Below are positions 55,869 to 64,000 of a stretch of DNA of 64,000 bases, in pieces. The DNA is from Oceanobacillus senegalensis (GTDB lineage Bacteria; Bacillota; Bacilli; Bacillales; Amphibacillaceae): NCBI RefSeq assembly GCF_900176885.1, contig NZ_LT839648.1:2508618-2572617 (forward strand). Reading direction: 5' to 3'. Positions within the stretch are counted from its first letter, which is position 1, and each line of letters opens with the position of its first letter. Made by a program: the position numbers and the translations under genes. A model generated the notes under the pieces. The model saw only the letters and a program-made list of their open reading frames with translations. It made no database searches and was not told the origin of the DNA.

Positions 55869-57182
55869 TTACCTTATAAGTTGTTCGGGCAGCCATAATA
55901 CCAGTTCAGGGAAAATCATACAGATGACTACAATGACAACATATAGACCAACAAATGGCCATACAGAAGCATAAATTTTACCAATATTAACATCTTTTGC
56001 AATTCCTCTCATAACAAATAAGTTAAATCCAAATGGGGGTGTCATGTATGCCATACACATTAGGATAACGAAAATAACACCGAACCAAACAGGATCAAAT
56101 CCCAATTGTAAGATAACCGGTAAAAATAATGGCCCCGTCATCAAAATAATTCCTGCAGGGTCTATAAACATACCTAGAAAGAAAAAAACAAGCAACATAC
56201 CAATTAATGTAATCCAGCGATTCACTTCAAAACTTGTGACTAAATTAGCAAACCATTCTCCTACTCCAGTAACCGTTACGATACGAGAGTATGCAACAGC
56301 ACCAAATAAAATCCAAAAGACCATCGCATTGATTCGTACTGTCATACTAAATATCTTTTTTAAGCTTTCTAAATTCAGCTTCCTTTTTACAGCGGCACTA
56401 ATCAAAGAACCAACCACACCAATCCCAGCTGCTTCTGTTGGAGTTGCAGCTCCAGTATAGATAGATCCGAGCACCAAGATAATTACAAAAATTGGAAGGA
56501 GAACACCTTTTAATGAAGAAATTTTCTCAGCCCATGTAAATCGTTCCTCTTTTGATAATGCGGGACCTAAATCAGGTTGAATCCAACATTTAATAAGTGC
56601 ATAACCCATGAATATAATTGCTGCAACAATTCCTGGTAAAATCCCTCCCATAAACAAAGCACCTGCAGAGGCACCGGCTTCTGAAGCATAAATTATCATT
56701 ATAATACTAGGTGGTATTAAGATTCCTAATGCACCACCAGCAATAATCGCACCCATTGTTAATTTATCGTCATATCCGCGTTGGAGCATCGACGGTCTTG
56801 CAGTAAGACCTAATGTTGCTGTTGCAACTGACGCAATTCCTACCATTGCAGCAAATATAGAAGAAATAATGGTTGTACCAGCAACAAGTCCACCTCTTAT
56901 TCCACCTAACCAACGAAAGACTACCTCATACATGTCTTCAGCAATTTCACTGTATTGTAATATAGCAGCCATTAGTATAAATAATGGAACAGCTGATAAT
57001 GTAAATTCAATCGCCTTTGCAAACGTACCAAGTGAAAATGCATCAATACTTGGCAGCCCCCCCCAGAATATAAAACCAAATACCAGTGATATACTTCCTA
57101 AACCAAAAGCAATTGGTATCCCTATTCCTAATAAAAACAACAACGAACCAAATAACAATAGTGCAATGACTCCTACTTCCAT
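55869..57182 (-). CDS. dctM: TRAP transporter large permease, DctM type
   Basis: A 437-residue permease of about 12 membrane segments. GIGIPIAFGLGSISL near the N-terminus, GGALGILIPPSIIMIIYA (about 147-164) and the C-terminal MTPPFGFNLFVMRG are standard for DctM. It forms the sodium-coupled translocation unit with DctQ, whose gene ends 16 bases upstream. GGGAGGTG precedes the ATG. Confidence 0.95.
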   Translation of the reverse strand: MEVGVIALLLFGSLLFLLGIGIPIAFGLGSISLVFGFIFWGGLPSIDAFSLGTFAKAIEFTLSAVPLFILMAAILQYSEIAEDMYEVVFRWLGGIRGGLVAGTTIISSIFAAMVGIASVATATLGLTARPSMLQRGYDDKLTMGAIIAGGALGILIPPSIIMIIYASEAGASAGALFMGGILPGIVAAIIFMGYALIKCWIQPDLGPALSKEERFTWAEKISSLKGVLLPIFVIILVLGSIYTGAATPTEAAGIGVVGSLISAAVKRKLNLESLKKIFSMTVRINAMVFWILFGAVAYSRIVTVTGVGEWFANLVTSFEVNRWITLIGMLLVFFFLGMFIDPAGIILMTGPLFLPVILQLGFDPVWFGVIFVILMCMAYMTPPFGFNLFVMRGIAKDVNIGKIYASVWPFVGLYVVIVVICMIFPELVLWLPEQLIR

Positions 57183-57198
57183 TTATTCTTGCACCTCC

Positions 57199-57720
57199 CT
57201 AAGCAATTTCTTTCCTCTCAATCAATTCCTCCCCTTTGATAATCCTATAAATATCTTTTATTAAATTAGCAATTGCCTGAAGACCTAACAGGATACCACC
57301 AATCGGCATCATGACCCATTTGATCCATAAATAGATACTTAAACCTGTACTTGCGATTGCACCAGTTTGATAATTATTTATAACCTGTTCCATCCCTTTC
57401 CAAATGAAAACGATAACAATTAAGAATACAAAAATAGAGCTAAAAATATTGATTACGCTTTGAATTTTAAGGGGAAATTTTTCATAAAATATATCAACTC
57501 TAACGTGAGCACCATATAAAAGTGCATATCCTCCTCCTAAAAAAGCTGCAATACCTGTGAACCATCCTGTTAAGTCAAAAGACCAAACAGGAGGATTGTT
57601 GAAGAAATACCGCATAACCACTGAGTAGGTAAGCAATATTCCCATTATGAGAACAATTGCCCCTACCACCCACATCATAGACTCATTTATTTTATTTATA
57701 ATTCGAATAGTAGTTTTCAT
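57199..57720 (-). CDS. dctQ: TRAP transporter small permease, DctQ type
   Basis: A 173-residue protein with four hydrophobic segments and the FNNPPVWSFDLTGWFTG DctQ motif (about 37-53). It partners DctM. A GGGGG ribosome site lies before the ATG. It follows the acyl-CoA ligase by 36 bases, linking transport to CoA activation. Confidence 0.92.
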   Translation of the reverse strand: MKTTIRIINKINESMMWVVGAIVLIMGILLTYSVVMRYFFNNPPVWSFDLTGWFTGIAAFLGGGYALLYGAHVRVDIFYEKFPLKIQSVINIFSSIFVFLIVIVFIWKGMEQVINNYQTGAIASTGLSIYLWIKWVMMPIGGILLGLQAIANLIKDIYRIIKGEELIERKEIA

Positions 57721-57756
57721 GGATATCCCCCTTAGCCTATCTAAACAATCTCAGCT

Positions 57757-59337
57757 TTACTCTTCGTTTCTCAATTCCTCATTCACCAATTTCCTTCGTA
57801 GTATTTTTCCTACTGTTGATTTTGGTAGTTCTTTTCGAAACTCAATAATTTTCGGAACCTTATATTTCGCTAATCTCTCGGTACACCAATTTTTAACATC
57901 TTCTTCCGTCATTGGTTCCTTCTCTACAATCGCTACTTTTACGGTTTCACCACGATATGCATCTGGTACCCCAAAAACACACGCTTCTTGTACAGATGGG
58001 TGTTGGTATATGACATTTTCGATTTCTGCTGGATAAATATTAAAACCACCAGCAATAATCATGTCTTTCTTCCGCCCAACTATATAGTAGTAGCCCTCTT
58101 CATCTCTTACTGCAATATCCCCTGTATAGAGCCAACCATCTCGCTTGGCATTCGCAGTCTCCTCCGGCCGATTCCAATACCCTTTCATTACTTGTGGGCC
58201 TTTAACAACTAATTCTCCAGATTCACCTGTAGGCATTTCCTTTTCACCTGTCCCTACATCAACAATTTTCACTTCTGTATTTGGAATGGGTATCCCAATA
58301 CTTCCAGTTTTTTTCTTTCCTTCTGTCGGATTACGATGTGTTGATGTAGATGCTTCTGAAAGCCCATATCCTTCAATAAAAACAGCATTTGTCACTTTCT
58401 TTACTTGTTTAATTACCTCGGTTGGCATTGGTGCTGATCCACAAACAAGAAGTTTAAAACATTTTAAATCATCTTTTTGAAATGTTTTATCATTTAAAAG
58501 AGCAATATACATTGTTGGAGATCCTAAAAATAATGTGGGTTTATGTTTCCTAATGGTTTCTAATGCAGTATTTGATTTGAAGCGTTCAACCGCAATATAT
58601 GTACCACCGATTTTCAAAGTTAAAAACATATTTGTCATCCCCATTGCATGATACATTGGAGCAGTACCTAGTAATCGGTGATTCGGTTGATCATAAATTA
58701 CTTTCACATGTTCGTATAATTGATGAATGTTGGATACAATATTCGAATGTGTCAACATCACACCTTTTGGTAGTCCTGTTGTTCCACCTGTGTATTGCAA
58801 AATAGCAACATCATTGTTTATATCAATATTCTTATCAGGGAGATCTTTTATTTCCTTTTTGATAAGGCTTTCAATTGTGTTCCCTGATGTAGCATCTACA
58901 TAAATGGTTTGTAGTTGATTAAGAATGCTGATTTTTTCTAATTTACTTTTTTCCCGCTCATAACCCACAAACCATGTCGCATTAGAATCTTTCAAAATAT
59001 GTTCAAGCTCTTGTGGTTGATACATCGGGTTCACTTGAACAATCGTTCCTCCTAGTCGATGTACCGCAAAAAACGTAATTATATATTCCAGACTATTCGG
59101 AACCATTAAAGCAAGCCGGTCTCCTTTTTTAAATCCTTCATGGAAAAGTGCTCCCGCCAAATGCTCATAGGATTCCTTCAATTCACAATACGTAACTTGT
59201 TTTTCTCCATCGATAACTGCAGTATGCGAATCGTATTGACGTACACTAGCTTCTAAAATATCAACAATCGATAGTTCAGGTAAATCAACTAGACGTAGTT
59301 TATCTTTCACTTCTATCGGATTTGAGGATTCACTCAT
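57757..59337 (-). CDS. Acyl-CoA synthetase (FadD-like)
   Basis: A 526-residue ANL ligase with QYTGGTTGLPKGVML (phosphate loop), EGYGLSEAS, WLYTGDIAV and the C-terminal KSTVGKILRRKL with the catalytic lysine. It activates the acid presumably brought in by the downstream TRAP genes. AAAGGAG precedes the ATG. It lies 34 bases after the SCPx-like thiolase gene in one transcript. Confidence 0.92.
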   Translation of the reverse strand: MSESSNPIEVKDKLRLVDLPELSIVDILEASVRQYDSHTAVIDGEKQVTYCELKESYEHLAGALFHEGFKKGDRLALMVPNSLEYIITFFAVHRLGGTIVQVNPMYQPQELEHILKDSNATWFVGYEREKSKLEKISILNQLQTIYVDATSGNTIESLIKKEIKDLPDKNIDINNDVAILQYTGGTTGLPKGVMLTHSNIVSNIHQLYEHVKVIYDQPNHRLLGTAPMYHAMGMTNMFLTLKIGGTYIAVERFKSNTALETIRKHKPTLFLGSPTMYIALLNDKTFQKDDLKCFKLLVCGSAPMPTEVIKQVKKVTNAVFIEGYGLSEASTSTHRNPTEGKKKTGSIGIPIPNTEVKIVDVGTGEKEMPTGESGELVVKGPQVMKGYWNRPEETANAKRDGWLYTGDIAVRDEEGYYYIVGRKKDMIIAGGFNIYPAEIENVIYQHPSVQEACVFGVPDAYRGETVKVAIVEKEPMTEEDVKNWCTERLAKYKVPKIIEFRKELPKSTVGKILRRKLVNEELRNEE

Positions 59338-59371
59338 AACATTACTCCTTTCTATATGTTTCTATGAAACC

Positions 59372-60553
59372 CTAAGAAAGTTCTTTCCCCACGACGGATA
59401 CAAAAGATACGCACTGCCATGGTGTTCCACCTAAATTATGTGTCAATCCGATCTTAGGATTATCCAATTGCCTTCTACCGGCCTTCCCTTGAAACTGTAA
59501 ATACATTTCATATAACATTCTAAGTCCACTAGCACCTATAGGGTGACCAAATGATTTCAAACCACCATCTGGGTTTACTGGGAGCCTGCCACTTAAATCA
59601 AAATCTCCATTTAGGACATCCTTCCAGCCCTGCCCACGTTCACTAAATCCTAGATCTTCATAAATAACTAGTTCAGTTGGGGTAAAACAGTCATGAACTT
59701 CAGCCATATCAATTTCTTCACGTGGATTATTAATTCCTGCTTCTTTATATGCTGCAGTAGATGCTGCAATATTTTCTTGAATTGATGTAAAATCAAAATC
59801 TTGTGTAATTCTTCCATCCCCAGGTCCTGCTGCTATGGAAAGTGCTTTTACATACATAGGATCTTCACGATATTTATGTGCATCTTCTGTACGAACGATA
59901 ATTGCTGCTGCTGCACCATCTGCTACACCAGAACAATCCATTATTCCTAGTGGAGAAGCTACCATTGGTGAATTCTCGATTTGTTCAATTGGTACCTCTT
60001 TCCTATATTGTGCTTTAGTATTTAGTGCACCATTTTTATGATTTTTCCATGCAATTCGCGAAAGTACTTTTTTTCCTTCCTTTGGATCTAGACCATATTT
60101 CTTAAAATATGCTGGTGCTAAAAAGGAAAAGCTTGCTGGGGCTGTGATATTAGGTGCAGTACCATCTGATGCCGGTGAAGGGCGAGTTAACCCACTATAT
60201 CCTGAATCTTTTAATTTCTCGACACCAACAGCAAGTACCACGTCGAACACACCGGATGCAACTGCATAACAAGCATTTCGGAATGCTTCTGAACCCGTTG
60301 CGCACAAATTCTCCACCCTTGTTACTGGAATATAATTTGTTTTTAATGGCCCAGCTAGCGTAAAACCAGCAAAACCAGAATTCATTGTTCCAAGCCATGC
60401 AGCGTCAACATCAGTTGGTTCAATTCCTGCATCCTCAAATGCATCGTATGCTGCTTCAACTAACAAATCATCCGTACTTTTATCCCAGTGTTCAGCAAAA
60501 CGGGTACACCCCATCCCAACAACAGCTACTTGGTCACGAATTCCTTTACTCAT
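59372..60553 (-). CDS. SCPx/lipid-transfer-type thiolase
   Basis: About 393 residues of the SCP2-thiolase group. Nucleophile-type Cys84 is in ENLCATGSEAF, HDCFTPTEL replaces [13 protein letters not shown] is present, and the C-terminus reads HNLGGTPWQC instead of CxGGG. These are features of SCPx thiolases and the Ltp aldolases of steroid side-chain degradation. The ATG at 60553 (AAGGAG 9 bases upstream) overlaps the preceding gene by 8 bases. It cleaves a 3-ketoacyl-CoA or performs a retro-aldol step, probably in complex with the DUF35 protein encoded upstream. Confidence 0.88.
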   Translation of the reverse strand: MSKGIRDQVAVVGMGCTRFAEHWDKSTDDLLVEAAYDAFEDAGIEPTDVDAAWLGTMNSGFAGFTLAGPLKTNYIPVTRVENLCATGSEAFRNACYAVASGVFDVVLAVGVEKLKDSGYSGLTRPSPASDGTAPNITAPASFSFLAPAYFKKYGLDPKEGKKVLSRIAWKNHKNGALNTKAQYRKEVPIEQIENSPMVASPLGIMDCSGVADGAAAAIIVRTEDAHKYREDPMYVKALSIAAGPGDGRITQDFDFTSIQENIAASTAAYKEAGINNPREEIDMAEVHDCFTPTELVIYEDLGFSERGQGWKDVLNGDFDLSGRLPVNPDGGLKSFGHPIGASGLRMLYEMYLQFQGKAGRRQLDNPKIGLTHNLGGTPWQCVSFVSVVGKELS

Positions 60554-61976
60554 CAACACCCACTCCTTTCACTCGTTTCGGTCTTGCTTTCCAGAAATAA
60601 TTATGAATTCCGCTTTGTCCATGCTTATATAATCTACGGAATGTTAACTCTACTTCCATTCCGATCTCTATTTCCTCTGGCTCACAATCTGTTACTTCAC
60701 ACATGATTCTACCACCACTTGCAAAATCAATAACGGCAATTAATGCAGGCGGTGCGGGTGTTGGTGCTAAATAATCCAGTGTATATGTTGTGATTGTCGC
60801 TGTTTTTCCAACAAACCGATAATCTTCCATTTGATCCTTAGCTTGACATTTGGCACAAACCCTCTGTTTTGGAAATTGTGGAATTCCACATGACTTACAT
60901 TTTGATCCATAAAATCCAAGGTTTTGGTCATAATTCCGATGCATTGCTGGTGCAGATGGACGATCACGTCCTGGTCTTCTAGCTGGTTCAGTCTCCAAAA
61001 TCCCTTTCCATTTCAGATAATTTGCATATGAAAGGTCATTATTTTTCACGTTTATATGGCCCTTTATCCCTTTGTTTGCGTTTTTTTTCGTTAGCGCATC
61101 TGTTGTCTGAAGTAAAATAATATCTGTCCCTTCAGCAAAGTTTGCAACTAATATATAATCACCAGGTTTTGCATTTTCCAATGCATCCACTAATAGCATT
61201 CCTGCATGCGCAGTTCCTGTTTGCCCTATATTATCAAATAACGGATCTTGAACTTGCTCTTTTCCTACCCCTAAGGCCTTCGCAATTTTCGAATATCCTT
61301 TTTTTCCTGGGGCAGAAATAGCAATTTTCGAGATATCAGATAAGCTGATTTCACTTTTTTCCAAAACTTGTGAAACAGCGCTTTTTACAGAAGTAGTAAA
61401 GACAGTGGAAAAAAATCTTTCTTCCCAACTTTTCTCAAATTCTTGCCCATTTGAACGCCACTGTCCAAGAATTTCATCTTGAATGGTTATAGAATCTACT
61501 AATCTAGCAATAACATCATCACCACTTCCCGTTATGAACGATACCGCTCCATCCCCAAATAGTTGTTCATTTGCCCCACTTGGTGCACCAACTTGACAAT
61601 CGGCTGTAACAACAAGTGTTTGTTTTTCTTGATCCAAAGCTTGAAGTAATGAGGAAGTCCCAGCTCTTAAAGAATGAGCAGATTCGATACCTCGTACATT
61701 TTCACGAAGATCTAATGCCTTTGTAATTGTTGATATAGATGATTTTTCGTCATATGGCCCATTTGTTGTTGCAAAATAAACCGTATCAATCTTTTTTTCA
61801 TCCAGTCCATTCAAACTATCGAAGCCTGCTTCAACACCCATAGATACGACATCTTCATCAAAACCTGCTACTGCCTTTTCTCCTTTAAGGGCCGATATAC
61901 CGAAAAAGTCTTTAAGCTTTGAACGTTTTAGACGATTATATGGAATATAAGCGCCATATGAAAGAATACCCCGCAA
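60546..61976 (-). CDS. HMG-CoA-synthase-like protein fused to a Zn-ribbon/OB-fold (DUF35) domain
   Basis: A 476-residue two-part protein. Residues 1-300 have the HMG-CoA synthase/KAS III fold, but the nucleophile position of CxAGT reads HSLRAGTSS (Leu103, no Cys). The usual HQPN His region reads ISAPGKKG. Residues 355-460 are a DUF35 module with zinc ligands Cys360, Cys363, Cys374 and Cys377 and an OB-fold. DUF35 proteins partner thiolase-like enzymes. The start is TTG with AAGGAGG upstream. A structural or acyl-presenting role is inferred. Confidence 0.85.
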   Translation of the reverse strand: MRGILSYGAYIPYNRLKRSKLKDFFGISALKGEKAVAGFDEDVVSMGVEAGFDSLNGLDEKKIDTVYFATTNGPYDEKSSISTITKALDLRENVRGIESAHSLRAGTSSLLQALDQEKQTLVVTADCQVGAPSGANEQLFGDGAVSFITGSGDDVIARLVDSITIQDEILGQWRSNGQEFEKSWEERFFSTVFTTSVKSAVSQVLEKSEISLSDISKIAISAPGKKGYSKIAKALGVGKEQVQDPLFDNIGQTGTAHAGMLLVDALENAKPGDYILVANFAEGTDIILLQTTDALTKKNANKGIKGHINVKNNDLSYANYLKWKGILETEPARRPGRDRPSAPAMHRNYDQNLGFYGSKCKSCGIPQFPKQRVCAKCQAKDQMEDYRFVGKTATITTYTLDYLAPTPAPPALIAVIDFASGGRIMCEVTDCEPEEIEIGMEVELTFRRLYKHGQSGIHNYFWKARPKRVKGVGVDE

Positions 61977-61997
61977 TCCTTTCCCCTCCTTATTTAC

Positions 61998-62408
61998 CTA
62001 TTGTTTTGTGGGAAGTACTGCTTCAAATGTACCTGCGACTTTTACTTCCCCTTCCAAATTTCGAGCTTGAACCTCACCGATCAATATGTTGTCTTCCTTT
62101 TTCATTTCAATTACTTTTCCAACAACTTCGATTACCTCACCAGGAAGAGTCATTTTTCGAAATCTGACATTATATTTTTTTATGTTTTTTCTAGGAATCC
62201 AACTTGTCACAGCTTTTGAGGCAATCCCCATAATGAGCATTCCATGAGCAATTACTCCTGTTCCTGCTTGCTCACCTACTTCCTCAACAGTGTGTAACGG
62301 ATTAAAATCTCCTGAAGCACCTGCATATTTTACAAGTTGAACTCTCGTAATCTCAGAATCTCGAACTACTGGGAAACTATCTCCTTTTTGGAAATCCTCA
62401 AAATACAT
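61998..62408 (-). CDS. MaoC-like (R)-hydratase, catalytic half
   Basis: A 136-residue hot-dog protein with the hydratase-2 motif YAGASGDFNPLHT carrying Asp34 and His39. It hydrates enoyl-CoA to (3R)-hydroxyacyl-CoA. The ATG at 62408 lies behind GGAGGGAG; a GTG at 62417 is possible. It is paired with the non-catalytic hot-dog gene 23 bases upstream. Confidence 0.9.
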   Translation of the reverse strand: MYFEDFQKGDSFPVVRDSEITRVQLVKYAGASGDFNPLHTVEEVGEQAGTGVIAHGMLIMGIASKAVTSWIPRKNIKKYNVRFRKMTLPGEVIEVVGKVIEMKKEDNILIGEVQARNLEGEVKVAGTFEAVLPTKQ

Positions 62409-62431
62409 CTTAATCACTCCCTCCCCTTTAA

Positions 62432-62884
62432 TTAATGACGTTCTATCGTAACACCTTTTGATTTTGCAACCAATTCACCGTTTAGATTAAAATACTTGTT
62501 CTCTGTTGTAATTAAATTCATTCCACCAGATGACCCTTGTTTAACGACAACATCAACAACTTTCGACTCTACAGAAAGGACATCTCCAACATAAATGTCA
62601 CCGATAAATTCATATTCTTGTTCACCATGTAAAACTTTTACCGGGTTAATTTGAAGTTTTTTCACTTTTTCCTCAAAACTCGGTCCAGCCCAGAAGTCAA
62701 CTGAGGTGAGAAAGGTTAAAGGAATTGGTATTCCTTTAAATCCTTCTTTTTTGGCCGATTCCAAATCATAATAAATTGGATTGTCCTCTCCAATTGCTTC
62801 TGCAAATTCTCTAACTTTACCCTTTTCTATTTCCATCGTATATGGTTCATATTGCACACCAATTAAATCTTTTACATTTGCCAA
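62432..62884 (-). CDS. MaoC-like dehydratase, N-terminal (non-catalytic) half
   Basis: A 150-residue MaoC_dehydrat_N protein. AIGEDNPIYYD replaces the Asp/His hydratase motif, and HGEQEYEFIGDIYVGD is typical of this half. It begins at TTG with GAGGTGAG 5 bases upstream. Together with the next gene it should form the heteromeric hydratase-2, like ChsH1/ChsH2-type or split MFE-2 hydratases. Confidence 0.87.
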   Translation of the reverse strand: MANVKDLIGVQYEPYTMEIEKGKVREFAEAIGEDNPIYYDLESAKKEGFKGIPIPLTFLTSVDFWAGPSFEEKVKKLQINPVKVLHGEQEYEFIGDIYVGDVLSVESKVVDVVVKQGSSGGMNLITTENKYFNLNGELVAKSKGVTIERH

Positions 62885-62919
62885 TTTTGCTCACCTCATT
62901 TTAAATGTTCTATTTTTAG

Positions 62920-63831
62920 TCAAACTAATGGATCATACGGGAATACATCTGCACTTACTTCTAGTGGTGTAAAGCTGTTTTTCAACGCTCCCTTAACAGA
63001 TGCTAAACTTTCAATATTCCATCCTTCTGAATTGTAGGTTGAACGAACAGGACGTGGTTGAGAGAAAACAACAATTTCTTTCCCTCTTACACCAAAGAAT
63101 TGTCCAGTTACATCATCCGCCTCATTAGATGCAAGAAATGCTACGAGTGGTGCAATATGTGCTGGGGTCATTTGTTGTATCTTTTTCACTCGTTCTTTTT
63201 CTGCATCAGTTTCAGTTGGAATCGTACCTATTAGGCGACTCCAAGCAAATGGTGCAACTGCATTTGCAGTAACATTATATCGTTGCATATCTAGAGCAGT
63301 AATTTTTGTTAAACCAGCAATTCCAAGTTTTGCTGCAGCATAATTTGCTTGCCCGATATTTCCAATTAGACCAGAAGTTGATGTGAAGTTTACAAATCTA
63401 CCACTCTTTTGTTCTTTAAATAATGGAGCAGCCAATCTTGTCATGTTAAATGTTCCTTTTAAGTGCACCGAAATAACAGAGTCAAATTCCTCTTCACTCA
63501 TTTTGAAAACCATCCGGTCTCTTAGGATTCCTGCATTATTTACCACAATGTCAAGACGTCCAAAAGTTTCAATTGCGGTATTTACGATGTTTTGAGCACT
63601 TTCAAATTCTGCTACAGAATCATAGTTTCCTACTGCTTCACCACCAGTGTCTTTGATTTCTTTAACTACTTCATCTGCTACTTTTGTATCATTTCCTGCT
63701 CCATCAGAAGAGCCACCTAAATCGTTTACAACAACCTTTGCACCTTCTTTTGCCATAAGTAATGCGATTTCACGCCCAATACCACGACCTGATCCTGTTA
63801 CAATTGCTACTTTTCCATCAAGATTTTTCAT
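62920..63831 (-). CDS. HSD17B4/MFE-2-type short-chain dehydrogenase
   Basis: About 303 residues, longer than FabG proteins and matching the dehydrogenase domain of peroxisomal multifunctional enzyme 2. It has GSGRGIG (13-19), VVVNDLGGSSDG (the MFE-2 signature after beta-2), NNAG, and Tyr164/Lys168 of YAAAK. A 50-residue C-terminal extension is present. It should oxidise (3R)-hydroxyacyl-CoA made by the MaoC pair. The ATG at 63831 has GGAAGAG upstream. Confidence 0.9.
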   Translation of the reverse strand: MKNLDGKVAIVTGSGRGIGREIALLMAKEGAKVVVNDLGGSSDGAGNDTKVADEVVKEIKDTGGEAVGNYDSVAEFESAQNIVNTAIETFGRLDIVVNNAGILRDRMVFKMSEEEFDSVISVHLKGTFNMTRLAAPLFKEQKSGRFVNFTSTSGLIGNIGQANYAAAKLGIAGLTKITALDMQRYNVTANAVAPFAWSRLIGTIPTETDAEKERVKKIQQMTPAHIAPLVAFLASNEADDVTGQFFGVRGKEIVVFSQPRPVRSTYNSEGWNIESLASVKGALKNSFTPLEVSADVFPYDPLV

Positions 63832-63855
63832 CACTCACTCTTCCTTTCAATTTAT

Positions 63856-64000
63856 TTATAGTCCTAGATCTTTAGAGATAATTACTTTCATAATTTCATT
63901 AGAACCAGCGAAAATGGATGTAATTGGAATATCACGATATCTTTTGGCAATCTTGTATTCTTCCATATATCCATAGCCACCATGCAATTGCATGCATTCT
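63856..64000 (-). CDS. Acyl-CoA dehydrogenase, C-terminal end (cut by window edge)
   Basis: The last 48 codons are visible: MQLHGGYGYMEEYKIAKRYR and FAGSNEIMKVIISKDLG, ending at 63856. HGGYGYM and the AGSNEIM base region are typical of ACADs in isoprenoid and branched-chain pathways; the catalytic position reads AGSNEI rather than EGTNEI. It precedes the SDR by 24 bases and is probably in the same operon. Confidence 0.9.
   Translation of the reverse strand, partial: ECMQLHGGYGYMEEYKIAKRYRDIPITSIFAGSNEIMKVIISKDLGL

Overview
The window is low-GC Firmicutes DNA, most likely from a Bacillaceae relative of the Oceanobacillus/Virgibacillus type. The rRNA sequence is Bacillus-like. Ribosome binding sites are strong AGGAGG type and GTG/TTG starts are frequent. 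There is an S-box riboswitch, lipoboxes, a meso-diaminopimelate dehydrogenase, and yhfK- and yfmJ-like genes. The genus is an inference. Almost all genes downstream of the rRNA operon lie on the minus strand.

Layout. 1-2,473: 5' part of 23S rRNA, spacer without tRNA, complete 16S rRNA and tandem promoters, all minus strand. 2,843-19,100: mixed housekeeping and accessory genes. These are a decayed M20 peptidase, yhfK-like, a thioesterase/acyl-CoA ligase/FabF-like operon, a SAM riboswitch with a sodium:solute symporter and an OsmC protein, a LysM protein, a rhodanese, an alpha-helical hypothetical protein, a nucleoside hydrolase, ddh, a yfmJ-like reductase and several gene remnants. 19,218-28,586: a LivKHMGF-type ABC importer in one run with an acyl-CoA ligase, an enoyl-CoA hydratase-like enzyme, an APH-type kinase, a thioesterase and a TetR regulator. 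28,676-37,429: a beta-oxidation block (thiolase, three SDRs, two acyl-CoA dehydrogenases, a split MaoC hydratase, an acyl-CoA ligase). 37,455-49,646: remnants of CoA-transferase, enoyl-CoA hydratase, acyl-CoA dehydrogenase and hydroxyacyl-CoA dehydrogenase around an intact thiolase and acyl-CoA ligase; a TAXI-TRAP transporter; an acyl-CoA dehydrogenase preceded by a textbook sigma-54 promoter; a PanE-like reductase; and a PAS/AAA+ sigma-54 activator. 50,384-64,000: a nitronate monooxygenase, an enoyl-CoA hydratase, an alpha-methylacyl-CoA racemase-type protein, a DctPQM TRAP transporter, an acyl-CoA ligase, an SCPx-like thiolase overlapping an HMG-CoA-synthase-like/OB-fold fusion, a split MaoC hydratase-2, an HSD17B4-type SDR and the end of an acyl-CoA dehydrogenase.

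How it works together. The 19-64 kb region is a carboxylic-acid catabolic island. It has three different importers (ABC, TAXI-TRAP, DctPQM-TRAP), four acyl-CoA ligases and several parallel beta-oxidation sets. The most interesting part is 53-64 kb, whose parts list parallels peroxisomal branched-chain/bile-acid beta-oxidation: racemase, ligase, dehydrogenase, split MFE-2 and SCPx-like thiolase with a DUF35 partner. A methyl-branched, isoprenoid, alicyclic or steroid-like acid is a reasonable but unproven substrate class. Kinase plus ACAD10/11-like dehydrogenase genes at 26-32 kb also suggest 4-hydroxyacyl-CoA catabolism. Alongside these active sets are about eleven broken genes, many of them beta-oxidation paralogues with clean internal deletions. 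The island appears to expand by duplication and to decay by deletion.
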